64,000 nucleotides of DNA from [Flexibacter] sp. ATCC 35103 (GTDB lineage: Bacteria; Bacteroidota; Bacteroidia; Flavobacteriales; Flavobacteriaceae), in the NCBI RefSeq assembly GCF_001975985.1, contig NZ_MTQF01000003.1:673425-737424 (forward strand), read 5' to 3'. Each line of letters begins with the position of its first letter. Position 1 is the first letter of the stretch. The notes beneath the pieces are model-generated. The model did no database searches and was not told the origin of the DNA. It worked only from the letters and a program-made list of their open reading frames with translations. The translations under genes and the position numbers were made by a program. This document shows, piece after piece, positions 45,078 through 54,500 of the stretch.

Positions 45078-46193
45078 CTAGATATTAATTTTTCTGCTGC
45101 GGGCAACAACCAGCCATTGATCACAAATTTCATGTTCCGAATTCACGACCTGAACTGAATCGTAAAGTGCACAAGTTGGACAAACATGATAAGGTTGGGC
45201 ATAAATGGTATCGCCAATTGCATACTCGTTTTTTCCTCTGTTTTCTATAATTAAATGTTCTTCTGAATGTGCCGTTGGGATTAGATTATCATCATTAAGA
45301 ATAACTAATCTTTTATCAATTGGGTTTTCAGAAGCTACGGCTTTGTATCCAATGTCAATACAAAAAGTAGAACTTGTTGGTTTTGAAATTATGGTTCCAA
45401 CAATTACCAAAGCCGGTTCAAAATGTTGTTCCGGTAAATGAATCTGGTAATTAGAATCCCAAAAAACAAAAGTTCCGGGACTGCATTCTACGTTTTTCTG
45501 AGTAGCATAAAACGGAAATGTATTTGATCCGCCGGCGACGATTTTTAATTCGTAACCCAGTTTTTTATTAATCGCCTGAATTTCTTCGTTTATACTAAAA
45601 AACAAATTGGAAGCGGTATCAAATCGATGTTCTAAATCTCCTTTTAAATGACCGTCGTAAATATGAATTCCTGCAAAATGAATGTTTTTTAATAGAACAA
45701 TTTCATCAATTAAAGCTTTCCAGTTTTTAGAAATTGAAATTCCGGTTCTGTTCATTCCAGTATTTAAATCCAGATAAACGGTGAGTTTTAGATTGTTTTT
45801 TGCGGCACTTTCATTTAAAGCTTTCGCCGAATCTAAATTGTCAACAATAGTTGAAAAAGCAATATCTGGATATTTCTGAATCAATGAAATCCATCTGTCT
45901 TTTTTAGCGCCAACAGGTTGATAGGCGAGAAGCACATCTGGAATTTCATGTATTGCAGCCAATTCTGCTTCGGCAATTGTCGCGCATTTTATTTTATTGA
46001 TGTTGTAGGTTTTAAACAAATCCAGAATTTCACCTATTTTATGCGTCTTGATGTGTGGTCTTAATTTTTGGGTTTCGCCTTTTACTGCTTCAATCAAGCG
46101 CTCAATATTCGACTGAATACGATCTTCGTAAACGGCTAAAAATGGCGTATCAATGCGGAGTTCGGAATTAATTTTCCACCAATTGTTTTGCAT
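45078..46193 (-). CDS. D-threonine-aldolase/D-serine-dehydratase-like PLP enzyme (fold type III)
   Basis: A 371-residue protein with the alanine-racemase-like N-terminal barrel. The PLP lysine is in LRPHIKTHKIGEI (K49), the next landmarks are YLDLNTGMNRTG and IYDGHLKGD, and the C-terminal metal site is H-x-C in QPYHVCPTC. This combination defines the D-threonine aldolase and eukaryotic-type D-serine dehydratase group, which act on D-2-amino-3-hydroxy acids. D-glucosaminate is such a compound. Placed 4 bases after the eda-like gene, it is a candidate for the dehydratase that turns 2-amino-2-deoxy-gluconate into 2-keto-3-deoxygluconate. The D-amino-acid chemistry is family knowledge; the specific substrate is inference. 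Confidence 0.88.
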   Translation of the reverse strand: MQNNWWKINSELRIDTPFLAVYEDRIQSNIERLIEAVKGETQKLRPHIKTHKIGEILDLFKTYNINKIKCATIAEAELAAIHEIPDVLLAYQPVGAKKDRWISLIQKYPDIAFSTIVDNLDSAKALNESAAKNNLKLTVYLDLNTGMNRTGISISKNWKALIDEIVLLKNIHFAGIHIYDGHLKGDLEHRFDTASNLFFSINEEIQAINKKLGYELKIVAGGSNTFPFYATQKNVECSPGTFVFWDSNYQIHLPEQHFEPALVIVGTIISKPTSSTFCIDIGYKAVASENPIDKRLVILNDDNLIPTAHSEEHLIIENRGKNEYAIGDTIYAQPYHVCPTCALYDSVQVVNSEHEICDQWLVVARSRKINI

Positions 46194-46197
46194 AACT

Positions 46198-46845
46198 TTA
46201 GTTTCTGGTTTTTTCTACAACTTCAATTAAATCTTGAAATGCCTTTAGTGATTGCTCATAATTTAAGTTCAAAAGCATTTCTTTCGAAAATAAATTAGAA
46301 CCAATTCCCACGCAAACTACTCCGGATTTGAACCATGATTTTAAATTGCTTTCTTCTAGCGTTACGCCTCCGGTTGGCATTATTTTCAAATTCGGAAAAG
46401 GTGCTCTAATTGCTTTTACATATCCTGGGCCGCCAATTTTATCGGCAGGAAAAAGTTTTACAATCTCGGCTCCTAATTTATTGGCTTGCAATATTTCGTT
46501 TAATGTTGCAGCTCCGGGAATCCAATAGATATTATTTTTGAAGCAATAATTTCCAATTTCCAGATCTGTATGTGGGCAAACGATACAATCAGCTCCAAGA
46601 AGATGAAAAGTTTCGGCATCATCAACGCTTAAAATTGATCCAACGGCTATTTTTACATCTAAATTATTTGCTTTTTTAAAGGCTATCATTTGGCTAAAAA
46701 CTTCTTTAGCATCATCTGCACGAGCAGCAAACTCGATAATTTTAATGCCAGCATCAGCCGCTGATTGCAATACTATTTGGGCTGTTTCAATGTTGATTTG
46801 GGTGACTAACGGAAGTACACCTTGCGTTTTTAATATGCTGTACAT
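46198..46845 (-). CDS. eda: KDPG/KHG aldolase family protein
   Basis: A 215-residue class I aldolase that cleaves 2-keto-3-deoxy-6-phosphogluconate to pyruvate and glyceraldehyde-3-phosphate. Landmarks are the catalytic Glu in GIKIIEFAAR, the phosphate and substrate loop IPGAATLNEIL, the Schiff-base lysine in AEIVKLFPADKIGG and the phosphate-binding MPTGGVTLEESN. The usual Thr-x-Arg after the Glu is Ala-Ala-Arg here. It lies 9 bases after the sugar kinase gene and 4 bases before the PLP enzyme gene, a tightly packed operon. Confidence 0.9.
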   Translation of the reverse strand: MYSILKTQGVLPLVTQINIETAQIVLQSAADAGIKIIEFAARADDAKEVFSQMIAFKKANNLDVKIAVGSILSVDDAETFHLLGADCIVCPHTDLEIGNYCFKNNIYWIPGAATLNEILQANKLGAEIVKLFPADKIGGPGYVKAIRAPFPNLKIMPTGGVTLEESNLKSWFKSGVVCVGIGSNLFSKEMLLNLNYEQSLKAFQDLIEVVEKTRN

Positions 46846-46854
46846 TTTCTTATT

Positions 46855-47883
46855 TTATCTATTAATTCTATTACTTGAGCCATTTTTGATGAAATGACTT
46901 ATTTCGTTTTCATTTGTGATGGCAAAATCTCCGTGAATACTTTGTTTGATTACGCCGCAAGCTGTTGCCCATTCGATGGATTCTTGTCCGGAAAATTTAT
47001 TCGATAATCCATATAATAATCCTGCGTTGAAAGCATCTCCGGAACCAATTTGATCTGTTACAACGTGTATTTTGTGTTCTTGGGTTTGATAAAAATTATC
47101 TTCATGAATCAATAATCCTTTGTATAAATGTGCTGGTCCATCTGATTTTCTAAAACTCATCGCTAATGTTTTTAGGAAAGGCATTTTTACTTTTAATAAT
47201 TCGAATGTTTTCTGAAAGCGATTTTCATCCGATTCATTTTTATCGGTTTTGATTCCGAAATAAATTTCAATTGCGTCTAAATCTGCAACGGTAATTGTGC
47301 TGTATTGAAGCAAATCGGGCATAATTTCAGAAGGATGTTTTCCGTATTGCCACAATTTTGATCGGTAATTAAAGTCGGAAGAAATAGGTAAACCTTTTTT
47401 ATGTGCGACAAGAATTGCTTCTTTGCAAGCTAAACCTGCTTCGTTTGAAACTCCCGGACTAATTCCTGACCAGTGAAAATGCGTAACATCGGCTAAAGCC
47501 AAATCCCAATCAATTTGATCTTTTTGGATGGTTGCAAATGAAGAATTGCTTCGGTCGTAAATAACTTGTGATTGCCTGATTTGATTTCCGGCTTCGACAA
47601 AATACAATCCCAAACGTTCTCCGCCATAAACACATTTTGAGGTATTTACTTTGTATTTCTGAAGTTCGTTTAAGGCAAGTTGCGCTAAATCATTTTCGGG
47701 TAATCGTGTAATATAATCGGTTTGAATCCCGAGTTGAGAAAGTAAAACACAAACATTTGCTTCGGCACCGCCAACATGAACTTTTATTTCATTGGCTTGC
47801 GTAAATCTGTTTCCATCAGCAACATTCATCCGAAGTAATAATTCTCCAAAAGTTGCAATTCTAGTTTGTGGTGTTGTATTCAT
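46855..47883 (-). CDS. kdgK: PfkB-family sugar kinase, probable 2-keto-3-deoxygluconate kinase
   Basis: A 342-residue ribokinase-fold kinase. The N-terminus has GELLLRM and HVGGAEANVCVLLSQLG; the C-terminal ATP/active-site motif is DQIGSGDAFNAGLLYGL, where D is the catalytic base. Adjacency to the aldolase gene makes 2-keto-3-deoxygluconate the most likely substrate. It is read from a gap that carries a 17-base inverted repeat. The exact sugar cannot be read from the sequence. Confidence 0.85.
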   Translation of the reverse strand: MNTTPQTRIATFGELLLRMNVADGNRFTQANEIKVHVGGAEANVCVLLSQLGIQTDYITRLPENDLAQLALNELQKYKVNTSKCVYGGERLGLYFVEAGNQIRQSQVIYDRSNSSFATIQKDQIDWDLALADVTHFHWSGISPGVSNEAGLACKEAILVAHKKGLPISSDFNYRSKLWQYGKHPSEIMPDLLQYSTITVADLDAIEIYFGIKTDKNESDENRFQKTFELLKVKMPFLKTLAMSFRKSDGPAHLYKGLLIHEDNFYQTQEHKIHVVTDQIGSGDAFNAGLLYGLSNKFSGQESIEWATACGVIKQSIHGDFAITNENEISHFIKNGSSNRINR

Positions 47884-47931
47884 ATTTTTTGTTTTTTGCC
47901 ACTGATTAAAATGATTTTTATGATTTTTTTC

Positions 47932-47991
47932 GCCACGAATTCACGAATTTTTACAAATCAGTATGTGAAAAATAATTCGTGAATTCGTGGC
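47932..47991. repeat. 17-base inverted repeat inside the operon
   Basis: GCCACGAATTCACGAAT (47932-47948) is the exact reverse complement of 47975-47991, with a 26-base loop. It sits between ridA and the kinase gene and may stabilise or attenuate the mRNA. Confidence 0.7.
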
Positions 47992-48036
47992 TGAAAAATA
48001 TTTAATCCGTCAAACACGTGGGCTAAATTCTTTAAT

Positions 48037-48504
48037 CTAAAATAATTCGAAAACGGCTTCAACTTCAACAGGAATATTGTCTGGTAAAGAACCCATCCCT
48101 ACGGCGCTTCTTACTCCAATTCCGTTTTCTTGTCCCCAAACTTCTGCAAACAATTCGCTACAACCGTTTATTACGTACGGATGTCTCAAGAATTCGCCAT
48201 TACAATTGACCATTCCTAAAACTTTTATAACACGTTTTACTTTATTCAGGCTTCCAAAATTGGTTACAATTGTAGAAAGCATTGTTAATCCGACTTGTCT
48301 TGCTGCTAATTTTCCTTCTTCGATATCCATATCATCACCAATTCGGCCAATGATCAGGGATTTGTCGTCATTAACAGGTCCATGACCTGAAAGGTATAAA
48401 TATTTACCATCAACTAAATAAGGTTTATAAATACCAAGTGGCTGCGGCGCCGGAGGTAATGATAAGCCTAATGTTTCAAATTTTTCTTGTGGTAATAAAT
48501 TCAT
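48037..48504 (-). CDS. RidA-family protein
   Basis: A 155-residue member of the YjgF/YER057c/UK114 family. The conserved Arg is in GIGVRSAVGMGSLPDN and the Glu in VEVEAVFEL. It belongs to the longer subgroup with an extended N-terminus (LGLSLPPAPQPLG). RidA proteins hydrolyse reactive enamine and imine intermediates released by PLP-dependent dehydratases. Placement in an operon with such an enzyme fits this job exactly. It follows the gntP gene by 4 bases. Confidence 0.93.
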   Translation of the reverse strand: MNLLPQEKFETLGLSLPPAPQPLGIYKPYLVDGKYLYLSGHGPVNDDKSLIIGRIGDDMDIEEGKLAARQVGLTMLSTIVTNFGSLNKVKRVIKVLGMVNCNGEFLRHPYVINGCSELFAEVWGQENGIGVRSAVGMGSLPDNIPVEVEAVFELF

Positions 48505-48508
48505 GATA

Positions 48509-49828
48509 TTAATGTATTATAGAGTTTAAAATAAAAACGAAAATGATTCCTAAAACAGATACTAGAGATTCCATGACGGTCCATGATTTGAATGTATCTT
48601 TCAGGCTGATATTAAAATATTCTTTGAACATCCAAAAACTTGGATCGTTTACGTGTGAGCACATTAAGCTTCCGGCTCCAACAGATAGAACTAACAGATT
48701 GGGATCGAGGCCGGTAGTTTGTAACAAAGGTAGTAAAACGCTGGCAGTCATTAATCCGGCTGCTGTAGCAGAACCCACACAAACGCGTATGATTGCCGCC
48801 ATCATCCAGGCCAATAAATACGGATGAATGTTTGTTTGTGTTAATGATGCTACAATAGTTTCGTTTACACCGCTTACAATCATAACTTCTTTTAATCCGC
48901 CGGCTCCACCAACAATTAAAACAATTAAAGCGACATCTTTTATTGCAACGGCATAATCATCCATTACTGATGTGATGCTTCTGTTCATTCTGATTCCTAA
49001 CGTATAGGTACAAATCAATAAAGAAATCAGCATAATCATACTTGGTTCTCCAACCGTTTTGCAGATATTAACCAGAGTTTCATTTTTAGAAATCATAGGT
49101 AATATCGAAGTCAGTGTTAATCCGAAAACCGGAAATAGGGCGGAGAATAAACTAAGAGAAAAACTAGGTTGTTTCCCTTCATTAACTACTTCTTCTACGT
49201 TTAGAATTTCATGATCTGATTCGGTTTTGATGTTTTTTAATAAATTCGAAAACAACAATCCCGCAATAAAAATAGTTGGAATCGCAATGATGATTCCGTA
49301 GACTAAAACGAGTCCGATATCAGCATTTAAAATACTGCTTAAAGCCATTGGAGACGGATGTGGGGGCAAAAAACCATGTGCTACTGAAAGCGACGCCAGC
49401 ATTGGAATACCGAGATATACCTTTGAAAGTTTAAATTGATGAGCTACTGAGAAGATTAATGGAACTAACAAAACAAATCCAACACTATAAAACAGCGGTA
49501 TCCCAACAATAAATCCGGTAATCATTAAGCCAAGACGAACATATTTTTTACCCGTCCATCCCATAACTGTTTTGGCAATAACATTGGCGGCGCCTGATGA
49601 AACGGTGAGTTTACCAATACAGGTTCCGAAAACAATAATCAAAGTGATAGATCCTAACATTTCGCCTAAACCTTTTTGTACGGTTTGAGACAAAGTTTCT
49701 ATTGGCAATCCTAAAAATAGACCTGCTAACAGAGCTGTTATGATAAAGGAAATAAACGGATTGATTTTAAGCCAAGCTATCTGAATGATTAAAAATGCAA
49801 TGCATGCCGTAAGAATTAATATGCTCAT
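48509..49828 (-). CDS. GntP-family gluconate-type permease
   Basis: A 439-residue inner-membrane transporter with about 12 hydrophobic segments. Family landmarks are PLFYSVGFVLLVPLIFS, LSVAHGFLPPHPSPMALSSI, ALIVLIVGGAGGLKEVMIVSG, and GSATAAGLMTASVLLP. GntP transporters import gluconate and related sugar acids with protons. This matches the catabolic genes downstream. It is the first gene after susD, but separated from it by a structured repeat. Confidence 0.93.
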   Translation of the reverse strand: MSILILTACIAFLIIQIAWLKINPFISFIITALLAGLFLGLPIETLSQTVQKGLGEMLGSITLIIVFGTCIGKLTVSSGAANVIAKTVMGWTGKKYVRLGLMITGFIVGIPLFYSVGFVLLVPLIFSVAHQFKLSKVYLGIPMLASLSVAHGFLPPHPSPMALSSILNADIGLVLVYGIIIAIPTIFIAGLLFSNLLKNIKTESDHEILNVEEVVNEGKQPSFSLSLFSALFPVFGLTLTSILPMISKNETLVNICKTVGEPSMIMLISLLICTYTLGIRMNRSITSVMDDYAVAIKDVALIVLIVGGAGGLKEVMIVSGVNETIVASLTQTNIHPYLLAWMMAAIIRVCVGSATAAGLMTASVLLPLLQTTGLDPNLLVLSVGAGSLMCSHVNDPSFWMFKEYFNISLKDTFKSWTVMESLVSVLGIIFVFILNSIIH

Positions 49829-49867
49829 TTATCTTTTGTATTAAGAGTTTTAATTTGTGTCGTTAGA

Positions 49868-49993
49868 CACTTAATATTGGTAAAAACACAAGTCACAATT
49901 CTGGCGTGCCGTAGGTACGCAATAGTTGTCATTTTGTTGCGTACCTACGGCACGCTAACGAATTTGAAACTTTATAACTACCAATATAAAGTG
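49868..49993. repeat. Nested inverted repeat (REP-like element) between susD and gntP
   Basis: The inner hairpin pairs GCGTGCCGTAGGTACGCAA (49904-49922) perfectly with 49937-49955 over 19 bases, with a 14-base loop. Outer arms CACTTAATATTGGTA (49868-49882) and TACCAATATAAAGTG (49979-49993) pair with one mismatch. A further hairpin GTGCCTAAAGGCAC starts at 49991. The element fills the gap and has no coding content. Confidence 0.85.
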
Positions 49994-50025
49994 CCTAAAG
50001 GCACATTTTTAACTCTTGATTCGTA

Positions 50026-51555
50026 TTATTTATCCCACCACATTCTTGTTGTAAAACTGTCTTCTCCCTGATGTTTAACCGCTTCTGCTAAGTTAGCTGA
50101 ATTCACTGAATATTCGCTGGTTGAGTATTTCAAACGTCTTGGGATTGTGCCGTTTGTAACATTTCCTGGAAAGTTTACAGGGATTAAAACAGGATAACCG
50201 GTTCTTCTCCAGTTGGCATAAATTTCTTGTTCGTCTACAAATAAGGCAACATAAACCTGGGTATGAATTTGGTTCATTTTCGCTTCAAAAGATCCTGCTG
50301 CGTTGTACGGATTAAGTGTTAAATAAGCAGTGGCATCTGTAATGGCATAACCTGCGCCGTAGATTCCCATGTTTAAAAAAGAAGCTTTAACTGCTTTTTC
50401 GTATAAATCTTTGTCGGTTTCATTGGTATACCATCCTCTTGCTGCAGCTTCGGCTAAATATAGATTTGTTTCGGCATTGCTTAAGAGAACGAGTGGTGCA
50501 TCATATTTAAAAACAGTACTTTGGTTTGGTTCAGAGTAAGTGCCTTGTTCTGCTGCTGCCGGTGCTATTTTAGTTCCGTTAGGAAAACCTTTTTGCACTG
50601 CAAGCGTTGTATTTTGCACTGTTCCCTGCCAAACACCTGAGTAAACACTAATTCTTGGATCAGCAGTAGATTTTAATAAATCGATAAATGTTTTGGCTAG
50701 TTTTCCGCCTTCCACATTTTTTTGTCCAAATGATCCTGCAGTGAAATCCTGTTTTCTGGCATCAAAACCAACCGGATTTCTGTTGAAATCATTTGGTCCA
50801 TCTGTATATTTCATGATGGCATTGTCGCTTCCGTTAAGGATTACTCCGCCGGCAATAGCTTTGGTTACCCAAGTTTTTGATAATGCGGCATCTACTTTAC
50901 TTAATCTTAATCCCAAGCGAAGCATTAAGGAATAAGAGAATTTTTTCCATTTCGCGACATCTCCGTCATAAATAAAATCGGCTTTGCCAAAACTTGCTTT
51001 CGCGGGATCTAATGCTGTTGCAGCTTCATCAAGTTCTTTTAATAAATCTTTATAAATGAATTCCTGTGTATCATATTTAGGAAGGAAAACTTGCGAACTG
51101 GTTGCTTTTGCGGCATCTGAGTACGGAATATCTCCGTATAAATCTGTAATTCTGTGATATAAATAGGCTTTCCAGATTCGGGCAATATTAAGTCTGTTAC
51201 TATCTGCAGGATTTGCTTTTAAAGCATTAATTACAATTTCGGTTTCATTTAATGCCGTTGGATATAACTGATTGAAATAAGCTGAAAAATAAACTTCATT
51301 ACTCAAATATTTGTCTCCAACTCCGGATGCTTCTTTGTAAGTCGCATAATGTTGAATCATACCGCCACATTCGAGAATATTGGTAAAAAAATAATTATTA
51401 TTTAAACCGTCCAGTTGCGCTTTACTGAAAATGTAATTTGGATTTGGTTTTTCTACCACATTTGGGTTGGTATTTATTTCTTCAAAATCCTTGGTACAGC
51501 CTGTCATACTTGCTAAAAGTATGCCTGTTATATATAAAATGGATATCTTTTTCAT
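50026..51555 (-). CDS. SusD/RagB-family outer-membrane lipoprotein
   Basis: A 509-residue surface glycan-binding lipoprotein. The lipobox is in LLASMTGC with Cys20 as the modified residue. The mature start TKDFEEINTNPNVVEKPNP and AYLYHRITDLYGDIPYSDA, in the helical repeat region, are typical of SusD-like proteins that form the lid of the SusC channel. It lies 34 bases after susC. The substrate is not recognisable from the sequence. Confidence 0.93.
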   Translation of the reverse strand: MKKISILYITGILLASMTGCTKDFEEINTNPNVVEKPNPNYIFSKAQLDGLNNNYFFTNILECGGMIQHYATYKEASGVGDKYLSNEVYFSAYFNQLYPTALNETEIVINALKANPADSNRLNIARIWKAYLYHRITDLYGDIPYSDAAKATSSQVFLPKYDTQEFIYKDLLKELDEAATALDPAKASFGKADFIYDGDVAKWKKFSYSLMLRLGLRLSKVDAALSKTWVTKAIAGGVILNGSDNAIMKYTDGPNDFNRNPVGFDARKQDFTAGSFGQKNVEGGKLAKTFIDLLKSTADPRISVYSGVWQGTVQNTTLAVQKGFPNGTKIAPAAAEQGTYSEPNQSTVFKYDAPLVLLSNAETNLYLAEAAARGWYTNETDKDLYEKAVKASFLNMGIYGAGYAITDATAYLTLNPYNAAGSFEAKMNQIHTQVYVALFVDEQEIYANWRRTGYPVLIPVNFPGNVTNGTIPRRLKYSTSEYSVNSANLAEAVKHQGEDSFTTRMWWDK

Positions 51556-51589
51556 GTCTTTTAATTTAAAAATTAGGAATTAAGTGAGT

Positions 51590-54500
51590 TTAAAATTTTA
51601 CATTTAAACTTAAACCGAAACTTCTGGTTTTTGGCACTCCAAATTGTTCTACACCCTGAGCATTTCCTGCACTAAATACAGATTCCGGATCTACGTTTGG
51701 TGTTTTCTTGTAAAGAATGAATAAGTTTCTTGCCACGAATGAAATCGAAGCTCCCTGAAGTTTAGACAATCCTTTGATGCTTTGAATTGGCAAATCATAC
51801 CCCAGGATTACTTGTCTTAATTTTATGAAACTTGCATCGTAAACAAAAGTTGAGGATATGTTTCTTAGACCATCATAATATGTTCTTAGGTTTTCAGGCG
51901 CAATAACCATATCAACAGGATTTCCGTTTGTGTCAACACCTTTTATTGGTAATCCGTTTTCACGACCTTCAAGCGTTAATTTTGTTAATCCCATGCGGGT
52001 TCCGTATAAATCAGTTCCTGAATATAGGCTTCCTCCAAATTTACCGTCTATCAAAAAGCTGAATGATACTGATTTGTATTTAAATTCATTGCTAATTCCG
52101 GCTGCCCAGGGATGAACTCCCTGACCTAACTCCTGAAGCGGTCCTTGTGCTATAGTTGCAGATCCGCCGCTTACATTATAAACAGTGTTTCCGTTAGCAT
52201 CTACGCGTGGTTTATATCCTTTTATAATACTATATGGTCGGCCAACGTCGCTGGTTATAGTTACATATCCGTTTACAGATGTTGCCATTGTAATTGAGTT
52301 TAGCTGATCTGTAAGCGCTTCAACTGTGTTTTCGTTATAAGATCCGTTGAAACTTGCATCCCAGGAGAAATTTTCAGAATTGATAATCTTTCCACTCAAT
52401 AAAACTTCAACTCCTTTGTTTCTCATTTTTCCAAGATTCAGTAAAGCAGAGCTTGATCCTGACGCGTTTGAAATTGTAGTTTCTACAATATCATTTGTTG
52501 TGGCGCGGTTGTAGTAAGCAAAATCAAGATTTAAGCGGTTGCGAAAAAACCCTAAGTCAGTTCCAATTTCAAAAGTTGTAGACGTCAACGGACTCAAAGT
52601 TGGGTTTGAAACTCTTGTACTTGTAGGCCCTTGTAATTGCTGGCCATTATGTCCGCCCTGAATCATAGAATACGATTGGTTCAATGCATAAGGATCTGGT
52701 GTTGCACCACCAACTTGTGCCCATGAACTTCTAATTTTTGTAAACGAAACCCAATCCGGCATTGTTATAATATCTGATAAAATGATACTGGTTCCTATCG
52801 AAGGATAAAATACCGTATTGTTTTCTTTCGAAAGTGTCGAGAACCAATCCTGACGTCCTGTAATGTTTAAAAATACAATGTTTTTATAGTCAAAATCTGC
52901 AGCTCCGTAAACTGAATTTGTTTTAGTTTTTCCGTAAGGATAACTATAAGTAAGAGTAGATAAATTACTTAAGGCATAAAAATCATCTAATACAAAATTT
53001 GATCCTTCGACTCTGGTTTCGTCTCTTAAATTGGTTCGGGAGTTCACTCCAATTAAAGCATTTAGAGAGAAATTATCATAAATGTTTTTCTTGGTATAAT
53101 TAAGAATTGCCTCAGAATTCAGGTTAGATATTTTCATTCTCGAACCTTGTGCGTATCCAACTGGATTGTTTAAAGTAGTTTTTGGAATGTATCCAAAGAA
53201 TTCATAATCTGTAAAATCCTGACCAATTCTACCCTGAAGAAATAATTCAGGCGTAAAGTTTAATTTTACATTCAACATCCCAATAAAGCGATTTTTAGTA
53301 TCGTTGTTTTTAATTTTATTGACAACAAAATACGGGTTCGTGGCTACCGCAACAGGATTCCACGCTTCTTCTACACCATTTGCATCATAACCCGGGGCAA
53401 GATTTCTGATGTCAACTGTGTTTGCGATCATGTAAGTTCCCCAGTTTGGATTAGCTTCAGCATCAGAAACGGTAACTCTGTTGTTTGATTTTTCTAAATT
53501 ATATTGCGCTACAACATCAAACTTCAACCAGTTTGTTAAGTTTACATTACTGGCAATGTTGATACTTTTTCGATTAAAATCTGAATTTGGTACTACACCT
53601 TTGTTTTCCATGTTCGAAAAAGAAAGACGTCCGGTTGCTTTTTCAGTTCCTCCTGATAAAGCCAGGGAATTGATAAAAGTAGTTCCTGTATTGTAGAAAT
53701 TTTTAATGTTGTTTTTTTGAGCCACATATGGTCTTGATACACCATCAAACTGTACAACATCAGTTCCGTCAATTTTTGCTCCCCACGACCAGCGTCCGTC
53801 TGCAATGGCTTCAGCCTGAGTTGTTGGTTTCTTTCCGTTTGCTCCTGAACCGTATTCGTACTGCCAATCTGGTATGATCGATGGCGTTTCAAATGTAAAT
53901 GAAGTATTATAATCAACCCCAATCCCTTTTTGTGCGGCACCTCTTTTGGTCTGAATCAAAATAACACCATTTGCAGCATTTGCGCCATATAATGCAGCAG
54001 CAGTTCCACCTTTTAAAACGGTGATGGTTTTAATATCATCAGCATTTATAACAGAAGTTCCGTCACCTCGGTCGACATTTATTCTGGTAGATCCGGGACC
54101 GTTGCCAATTCCCGGTAAGTTTAGCTGTGTGTTATCAATTGGCAAGTCATTCACTACATACATTGGCTGGTTATTTCCGTTTAGCGAACCGTTACCTCTT
54201 ATTACTACTCTGCTCGAACCGTTTGGGCCGGTTGCAGTGCTGCTTACGTTTACACCGGCAATTTTACCAACTAAAGCGTTGGCAATATTGGTTTCTTTTG
54301 CTTTTGTAAATTCTGTTCCTTTTAGTTCAGTTACAGCATAAGCAACGGATTTACTGCTTTTTTTAACTCCTAATGCTGTTACTAAAACCTGATCTAAAAC
54401 ATTTTCGGCAGGTTTTAAGCTTATAGTTAAGTCTTGCGTTTTATCTAATTTAAATTCTAAAGTTCCATAACCCATGTAAGTAATGATGATTTGGGTTTCG

